Below are positions 59,757 through 64,000 of a DNA stretch of 64,000 nt, one piece after another. The notes under the pieces are model-generated. The model was not told where the DNA came from. It ran no database searches and saw nothing but the letters and a program-made list of their open reading frames with translations. A program made the translations under genes and the position numbers. How positions within the stretch are numbered: position 1 is the stretch's first letter; each line of letters opens with the position of its first letter. Source of the DNA: Amycolatopsis nivea (GTDB lineage Bacteria > Actinomycetota > Actinomycetes > Mycobacteriales > Pseudonocardiaceae); the NCBI RefSeq assembly GCF_004522235.1, contig NZ_SDLT01000022.1, positions 93,926 through 157,925 on the forward strand. The letters are read 5' to 3'.

Positions 59757-59954
59757 TGGTGCTCCTTTATCGAGTTTGTCTTCAGGTCTGCTCCCCGTCC
59801 GGTTCCGGAACCGACTCGCCTGTCGTGCCCGTGGCTTGCGCCCCGGGTGTCCCGGCCCCGGCCTGAAGTCCGGGGGTGCACCGGACCGCTCGCGCGGCCC
59901 GGCAGGTACGGGGAGGGTGGGTTAGCCGTCAAGCGGCCTGCTGCAGTGCGGTTC

Positions 59955-60068
59955 TCAGCCCTGACGCTGCTTGTGACGCAGGTTCTCGCAGATCACCATG
60001 ATCCGGCCGTGACGGCGGATCACCTTGCACTTGTCGCAGATCTTCTTGACGCTCGGCTGGACCTTCAC
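59955..60068 (-). CDS. rpmJ: 50S ribosomal protein L36 (zinc-binding form)
   Basis: 37 residues, the full length of L36. Zinc ligands Cys11, Cys14, Cys27 and His33 are present (CDKCKVIRRHGRIMVICEN), so this is the C+ form; zinc-starved actinomycetes usually have a C- paralogue elsewhere. GTG at 60068 follows AGGAAG. It lies 37 bases after infA. Confidence 0.97.
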   Translation of the reverse strand: MKVQPSVKKICDKCKVIRRHGRIMVICENLRHKQRQG

Positions 60069-60105
60069 GTCTTCCTGCTTCCTGCTCTGCTCGGCTCTGG
60101 CGTGA

Positions 60106-60327
60106 TCACTTGTAGCGGTAGACGATGCGACCACGGGAGAGGTCGTAGGGCGAAAGCTCCACGACAACCCTGTCTTCGGGCAGGATGCGGATGTAGTGCT
60201 GCCGCATCTTGCCGCTGATGTGTGCCAGGACCTTGTGGCCGTTCTCCAACTCGACACGGAACATCGCGTTGGGGAGCGGCTCGACCACGCGGCCTTCGAC
60301 CTCGATGGCCCCGTCTTTCTTAGCCAT
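60106..60327 (-). CDS. infA: Translation initiation factor IF-1
   Basis: 73 residues, an S1-type OB fold with AKKDGAIEVEGRVVEPLPNA and HISGKMRQHYIRILPEDRV. It binds the ribosomal A site at initiation. ATG at 60327 has GGAGGA just upstream; the longer open frame to 60459 is not needed. infA-rpmJ-rpsM order is the normal actinomycete one. Confidence 0.98.
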   Translation of the reverse strand: MAKKDGAIEVEGRVVEPLPNAMFRVELENGHKVLAHISGKMRQHYIRILPEDRVVVELSPYDLSRGRIVYRYK

Positions 60328-60492
60328 GTCCTCCGCAATCCCTGATGCACGCTTGATGTGCACAGCGTGATCGGCTTTGAGCTCGAGTCCTTGCTTACTG
60401 GGTGGTGCTCGGCCACACTCGGCCCCGGGTCCATGAGGTTCGCGAGAATTCACGAGCATGCTGGAACCGGCGCATGAGCGCGCCGACTTGAC

Positions 60493-60498
60493 AGTGTA
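60493..60498 (-). promoter_or_regulatory. Candidate -10 of the infA-rpmJ-rpsM operon
   Basis: TACACT on the minus strand fits TANNNT and lies in the 229-base gap before infA; the leader would be about 160 bases. No convincing -35 box is seen, so support is weak. Confidence 0.3.
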
Positions 60499-60556
60499 CG
60501 CAACCCGTGCAGTACCCCGTCGACCGGGGTGTAAGTAGACCCGTGTGAGTGGTCGC

Positions 60557-61333
60557 TCAGGACTCTTCGGGCAGGGTGAGCACCCAGGGACCGTCCTCGG
60601 TGATGGCGACGGTGTGCTCCCAGTGCGCGGCGCGCGAACCGTCGACGGTGACCACCGTCCAGCCGTCGTCCAGTTCGAGGGTTTCGCCGCTGCCGCCGGT
60701 CAGCATCGGTTCGACCGCGAGCGCCATGCCGGGCTTGAGCCGGGGGCCCTTGCCGGGTTTGCCGACGTTCGGCAGGAACGGTTCCATGTGCATCTGCCGG
60801 CCGATGCCGTGGCCGCCGTACTCGAGGATCTCGCCGTACTCGCGGCCGTCGTCCTCGCCGGCTTGGCGGGCGGCGGTCTGCACGGCGAACGAGATGTCGG
60901 TGAGCCGGGAGCCCGCGCGGACGGCCTCGATGCCCGCCCACATGGCGCGCTCGGTGGCGGCCGACAGCTGGCGGTCCTTCTCGCTGACCTCGCCGATCTC
61001 CAGCGTCACCGCGGAGTCGCCGTGCCAGCCTTCGAGGATCGCGCCGCAGTCGACCGAGATCAGGTCACCCTCGGCGAGCACCTGCTCGGCCGACGGGATG
61101 CCGTGCACGATCTGCTCGTTCACCGACGCGCAGATCGACGCCGGGAACCCGTGGTAGCCCTTGAACGAGGGCACCGCGCCGGCGTCGCGGATCGTCTGCT
61201 CGGCCAGCTCGTCGAGGTCGGCCGTGCTGACCCCGGGCCGGGCGAGTTCGCGCACGGCGGCCAGGGTGCGGGCGACGACGAGACCGGCCGCCCGCATGGC
61301 CTCCAGCTCGCCGCGCGTCTTGACCTCGATCAT
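60557..61333 (-). CDS. map: Methionine aminopeptidase, type I
   Basis: 258 residues. Metal ligands are seen in ISVDCGAILEGWHGDSA (Asp, Asp), GGHGIGRQMHMEPF (His), and the two glutamates in LAVEPML and HWEHTVA. It removes initiator Met from nascent chains. ATG at 61333 gives MIEVKTRGELEAM, like related Map; a GTG at 61381 would overlap the adk stop (GTGA) and add 16 Arg-containing residues, and it remains an alternative. Confidence 0.96.
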   Translation of the reverse strand: MIEVKTRGELEAMRAAGLVVARTLAAVRELARPGVSTADLDELAEQTIRDAGAVPSFKGYHGFPASICASVNEQIVHGIPSAEQVLAEGDLISVDCGAILEGWHGDSAVTLEIGEVSEKDRQLSAATERAMWAGIEAVRAGSRLTDISFAVQTAARQAGEDDGREYGEILEYGGHGIGRQMHMEPFLPNVGKPGKGPRLKPGMALAVEPMLTGGSGETLELDDGWTVVTVDGSRAAHWEHTVAITEDGPWVLTLPEES

Positions 61334-61377
61334 GCGCCCGCGGCGGAGCACTTGCAGAACACGCAATCCTCCGAGAT

Positions 61378-61932
61378 TCACGTGCGGTCGCGCAGCGCTT
61401 TCAGCACGCGGTCCGAGATCTCCTGCACTTCGCCGACGCCGTCGACCGTCACCAGGATGTCGGAGTAGTACTCCAGCAGCGGCGCGGTCTCCGACACGTA
61501 CACCTGCTGGCGACGGCGGATGACGTCCTCGGTGTCGTCCGAGCGGCCGCGCGACATGAGCCGCCCGACCACGACGTCCTCGGCCACGTCGAGCTGGATG
61601 ACCGCGTCGAGCTTGGTGTCGGCCTCGCTCAGCATTTCGCCGAGGACCTCGGCCTGCTTGGTGTTGCGCGGGAACCCGTCGAGCAGGAAGCCCGCCTTCG
61701 CGTCCGGTTCGGCCAGCCGCTCGCGGACCATTTCGTTGGTCACCGAGTCCGGCACGAGCTCGCCCGAGTCCAGGTACCGCTTGGCCTCCTGGCCGAGCGG
61801 GGTCTCCTGGCCGACGTGCGCCCGGAAGAGGTCGCCCGTCGAGATGTGCGGGATCCGCAGCTGCTCGGACAGGGCAACCGCCTGCGTGCCTTTGCCCGCG
61901 CCGGGCGGTCCGACGAGAACCAGTCGCGTCAC
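61378..61932 (-). CDS. adk: Adenylate kinase
   Basis: 184 residues, short-lid type with no zinc finger. P-loop GPPGAGKGT (8-16), STGDLFR, the nucleotide-binding FLLDGFPRN and DDTEDVIRRR lid. It converts ATP and AMP to two ADP. GTG at 61932 overlaps the secY stop (GTGA); secY-adk-map form one unit as in most bacteria. Confidence 0.98.
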   Translation of the reverse strand: MTRLVLVGPPGAGKGTQAVALSEQLRIPHISTGDLFRAHVGQETPLGQEAKRYLDSGELVPDSVTNEMVRERLAEPDAKAGFLLDGFPRNTKQAEVLGEMLSEADTKLDAVIQLDVAEDVVVGRLMSRGRSDDTEDVIRRRQQVYVSETAPLLEYYSDILVTVDGVGEVQEISDRVLKALRDRT

Positions 61933-63236
61933 TTCAAGAACCCTTCGTAGTTGCGCTGCATCAGCTGGCTTTCGATCTGCTTCACGGTGTCGAGGCCAAC
62001 CCCGACCATGATCAGCACAGCCGTGCCACCGAACGGGAAGTTCTGGTTGTTCCCGCTGCCGGTGAGGGACAGGAAGAAGTTCGGGAGGATCGCGATGATG
62101 CCCAGGTACAGCGAGCCGGGGAGAGTGATCCGGCCCAGCACGAAGCTGAGGTACTCGGCGGTGGGACGGCCGGGCCGGATGCCCGGGATGAAGCCGCCGA
62201 ACTTCTTCATCTCTTCCGCACGCTCGTCCACGTTGAACGTGATCGTGATGTAGAAGTAGGTGAAGAAGATGATCAACAGGAAGTAGAGCAGGATGTGCAC
62301 CCAGCTGCTCTGGTTGACCAGGTAGTTCTGAATGAACGACTGCCAGCCCGCGTTGCTGTTCGGGTCGCCGATCAGCTGGCTGAGCAGCTGCGGCAGGTAC
62401 AGCAGCGACGAGGCGAAAATGACCGGGATGACACCGGCCTGGTTCACCTTGATCGGCAGATAGGTCGAGGTGCCGCCGTACATCCGGCGGCCGACCATGC
62501 GCTTGGCGTACTGCACCGGGATCCGGCGCTGGCCCTGTTCGACGAAGATGACGCTGGCGATGATCACCAGACCGAACGCGCACACCACGGCCAGCGCGAC
62601 GCCGCCGCCGTTGCTGATGATGTTGGCGCCCTCGGCCGGGATGCGGGCCGCGATGTTCAGGAAGATCAGCACCGACATGCCGTTGCCGACGCCGCGCTCG
62701 GTGATGAGCTCGCCCAGCCACATCATCACCGCGGTGCCCGCGGTCATGGTGACCACGATCAGCGTCAGCGAGTAGATGCTGTTGTCCGGGATGATCGGCT
62801 GCGAGCAGCCCTGGAACAGGGTGCCGCGGTCAGCCAGCGCGACCACGCCGGTGGCCTGCAGGATCGCCAGCGCGATCGTGAGGTACCGGGTGTACTGGGT
62901 CAGCTTGTTCTGGCCGGACTGGCCTTCCTTCTTCAGCTCCTCGAACCGCGGGATGACCACGGTGAGCAGCTGGACGATGATGCTCGCGGTGATGTAGGGC
63001 ATGATGCCCGTCGCGAACAGCGACAACTGCAGCAGCGCGCCGCCGCTGAAGAGGTTGAGCAGCTGGTACACGCCCTGCTGGTCGGCCTGTGCGGTACAGG
63101 CCTGCACGGCGGCGAACGAGACCCCCGGAGCCGGGATGGTTGCACCGATCCGGTAGACCGCGACGATGGCTAGCGTGAACAGGATCTTCTTGCGTAGATC
63201 CGGCGTCGCGAGAGCCGAGCGGAATGCGCTGAGCAC
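61929..63236 (-). CDS. secY: Preprotein translocase subunit SecY
   Basis: 435 residues and ten predicted membrane helices. FTLAIVAVYRIGATIPAPGV starts helix 1, LSLFATGIMPYITASIIVQLL is the lateral-gate region, and GFIPGIRPGRPTAEYL the cytosolic loop that binds SecA or ribosome. It forms the general Sec channel. GTG at 63236 follows GAGGAGG. No rplO is visible upstream within 760 bases, so the usual rplO-secY junction lies beyond the window or is interrupted. Confidence 0.98.
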   Translation of the reverse strand: MLSAFRSALATPDLRKKILFTLAIVAVYRIGATIPAPGVSFAAVQACTAQADQQGVYQLLNLFSGGALLQLSLFATGIMPYITASIIVQLLTVVIPRFEELKKEGQSGQNKLTQYTRYLTIALAILQATGVVALADRGTLFQGCSQPIIPDNSIYSLTLIVVTMTAGTAVMMWLGELITERGVGNGMSVLIFLNIAARIPAEGANIISNGGGVALAVVCAFGLVIIASVIFVEQGQRRIPVQYAKRMVGRRMYGGTSTYLPIKVNQAGVIPVIFASSLLYLPQLLSQLIGDPNSNAGWQSFIQNYLVNQSSWVHILLYFLLIIFFTYFYITITFNVDERAEEMKKFGGFIPGIRPGRPTAEYLSFVLGRITLPGSLYLGIIAILPNFFLSLTGSGNNQNFPFGGTAVLIMVGVGLDTVKQIESQLMQRNYEGFLK

Positions 63237-63595
63237 GCGGGGGACCTCCTCGGCGTCGTCGGTCGTCCCAACCGACGATCGGCTTGGCCGGTACGAGACC
63301 GGCGGGATGTCTGACTCACTGGCAAGCCAGGAACGCTTCAGGGCAAACAGGCCCGGAAGCGTGCCGCCGACTCTAACAGCTTCGCATGGGCCGCCCGCAG
63401 CGCGTGTGCGTTTTACGTCTCACCCCGGGCCGCTTCGCCGCAGAAGAGCCGCAGGTAGGGCCGGTCGGACCACAGATGATCACCTGTTCGGCCCGCACCG
63501 TTCGGCGGGCTTTCCCACAGCAGCACGGAAAACAGCACCGCCACGCCCGCCCGCCGTACGTGAGGGCCACCCTCATTGACCCTGATTTCCTCAGT

Positions 63596-63644
63596 CGTGA
63601 AGGGCTCCTTCACAGACCCAGATTCCCTCAAGGAGCCCTTCACG
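63596..63644. repeat. Palindromic element related to 55404-55454
   Basis: Perfect 15-base arms (63596-63610 and 63630-63644) flank a 19-base centre that contains AGATTCCCTC. Arm and centre sequences resemble the convergent-operon palindrome near truA, pointing to a dispersed intergenic repeat family. Confidence 0.7.
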
Positions 63645-63685
63645 GACCGCCCCGGCCGCCAGCCGCAACTGCCGGCCGGGATGCC

Positions 63686-63766
63686 GCCCCAATGTGGCAT
63701 TGGGTGCATGGGACGCACCGAACGCCACATTGGGTGCATCCAACGCACCCAATGCCACATTGGGGC
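63686..63766. repeat. 22-base perfect inverted repeat with internal copies
   Basis: Arms 63686-63707 and 63745-63766 are exact complements. The 37-base centre contains a further partial copy (CCACATTGGGTGCAT at 63725-63739), so the block looks built from an iterated CATTGGGTGC unit. No transposase ORF is present. Confidence 0.8.
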
Positions 63767-63785
63767 GCAAACCCCACCACCCAAC

Positions 63786-63870
63786 CGCAGCCGATGCACC
63801 CAGCTATCGAGGCACCCAGCCACACCTCCGCAGCCGATGCACCCAACGAGCGAGGCACCCAGCCCCTCCC
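63786..63870. repeat. Two-unit tandem direct repeat of about 43 bases
   Basis: 63786-63828 and 63829-63870 both begin CGCAGCCGATGCACCCA and contain CGAGGCACCCAGCC, differing in a few bases and one indel. The GCACCCA word is also part of the neighbouring inverted repeat. Confidence 0.75.
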
Positions 63871-63896
63871 CCGCACCCCGATACGAAGCCTCCCTG

Positions 63897-63953
63897 CGGT
63901 TCGGGGGTGCTTGTCAAGGCATCTTTCCCGCCTTGACAAGCACCCCCGAACCG
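63897..63953. repeat. 24-base perfect inverted repeat
   Basis: Arms 63897-63920 and 63930-63953 are exact complements around nine bases (ATCTTTCCC). No T-run follows either arm. It is too long and exact for a simple factor-independent terminator and may be a REP/MITE-like intergenic element. Confidence 0.8.
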
Positions 63954-64000
63954 TCAGCACAATCAAACATCGGGGTGCCCCACGCAACCAAGACGGGCCA

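Larger units (their letters stand above)
63237..64000. other. 764-base region upstream of secY without a supported gene
   Basis: Open frames here (for example minus strand 63413-63823) run through palindromes and repeats, lack domain likeness and have skewed composition, so none is called. The region holds four repeat structures listed separately. The first 100 bases should contain the secY promoter or leader, but no clear box is seen. Confidence 0.7.

Noticed and set aside
59800..59813. 14-base palindrome CGGTTCCGGAACCG between rpmJ and rpsM
   Set aside because: Short GC-rich palindromes are expected by chance here and no pairing or position argues for a specific role.
63413..63823. 136-codon minus-strand ORF upstream of secY
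   Set aside because: Runs through palindromic repeats, Trp/Met-rich composition produced by the repeat unit, no domain.

Overview
The window is very GC-rich. Its codons are strongly biased to G or C at the third position, many genes start with GTG and overlap as GTGA or ATGA, and it encodes a type VII (ESX) secretion system, EspG, DUF3558 lipoproteins and an actinobacterial-type exosortase. These features point to a filamentous actinomycete of the Pseudonocardiaceae, most likely Amycolatopsis or a close relative. That assignment is an inference from gene content and intergenic repeat style, not from a database search.

Layout. 1-3.8 kb: the end of a probable secreted SH3/amidase-type protein, then a divergent exosortase cassette (family 2 glycosyltransferase and exosortase on the minus strand; secreted choice-of-anchor protein and a 59-residue LAATG membrane peptide on the plus strand). 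3.9-7.2 kb: UDP-GlcNAc 2-epimerase convergent with tsaB-rimI-tsaD. 7.3-12.3 kb: a type VII cargo cassette with four DUF3558 lipoproteins, a YxxxD protein, a PPE-like WXG protein and an EspG chaperone. 12.5-20.2 kb: an acyl-CoA (malonyl-CoA type) ligase coupled to a fused alpha/beta carboxyltransferase, a small membrane peptide, an MHS-family symporter, a YpfJ-type zinc peptidase and a DUF2207 protein. 20.2-29.6 kb, minus strand: alr-hydrolase-tsaE, deoR-xylB-ugpC, nnr and glmS. 29.8-35.5 kb: a hydrolase, a second ESX-associated cluster (EspC-like protein, 885-residue WXG protein, charged protein) and glmM.

35.7-55.4 kb: rplM-rpsI, two envelope proteins, then a complete ESX-4-type secretion locus (two WXG100 proteins, an Hsp70-like type VII-associated protein, EccC, EccD, mycosin, two substrate-like proteins, EccB, EccE and a small partner). 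55.5-63.2 kb: truA-rplQ-rpoA-rpsD-rpsK-(new ORF)-rpsM-rpmJ-infA, map-adk-secY. 63.2-64 kb: no convincing gene, but a dense set of palindromic and tandem repeats.

How it fits together. The backbone (tsaD, rimI, tsaB, tsaE, alr, nnr, glmS, glmM, rpsI, rplM, ESX-4, truA, rplQ, rpoA, rpsD, rpsK, rpsM, rpmJ, infA) follows, from memory, the Mycobacterium tuberculosis order Rv3419c-Rv3462c. GlmS and GlmM supply amino-sugar precursors for the wall and Alr supplies D-alanine. Three separate type VII groups (7.9-12.3, 30.6-34.1 and 38.7-55.4 kb) suggest that the ESX-4 machine exports several cargo sets. The most notable observations are the exosortase/LAATG cassette, the orphan EspG cargo operon, the collagen-like EccE, the palindrome inside the eccD promoter, and an unexplained 61-codon ORF filling the rpsM-rpsK gap.
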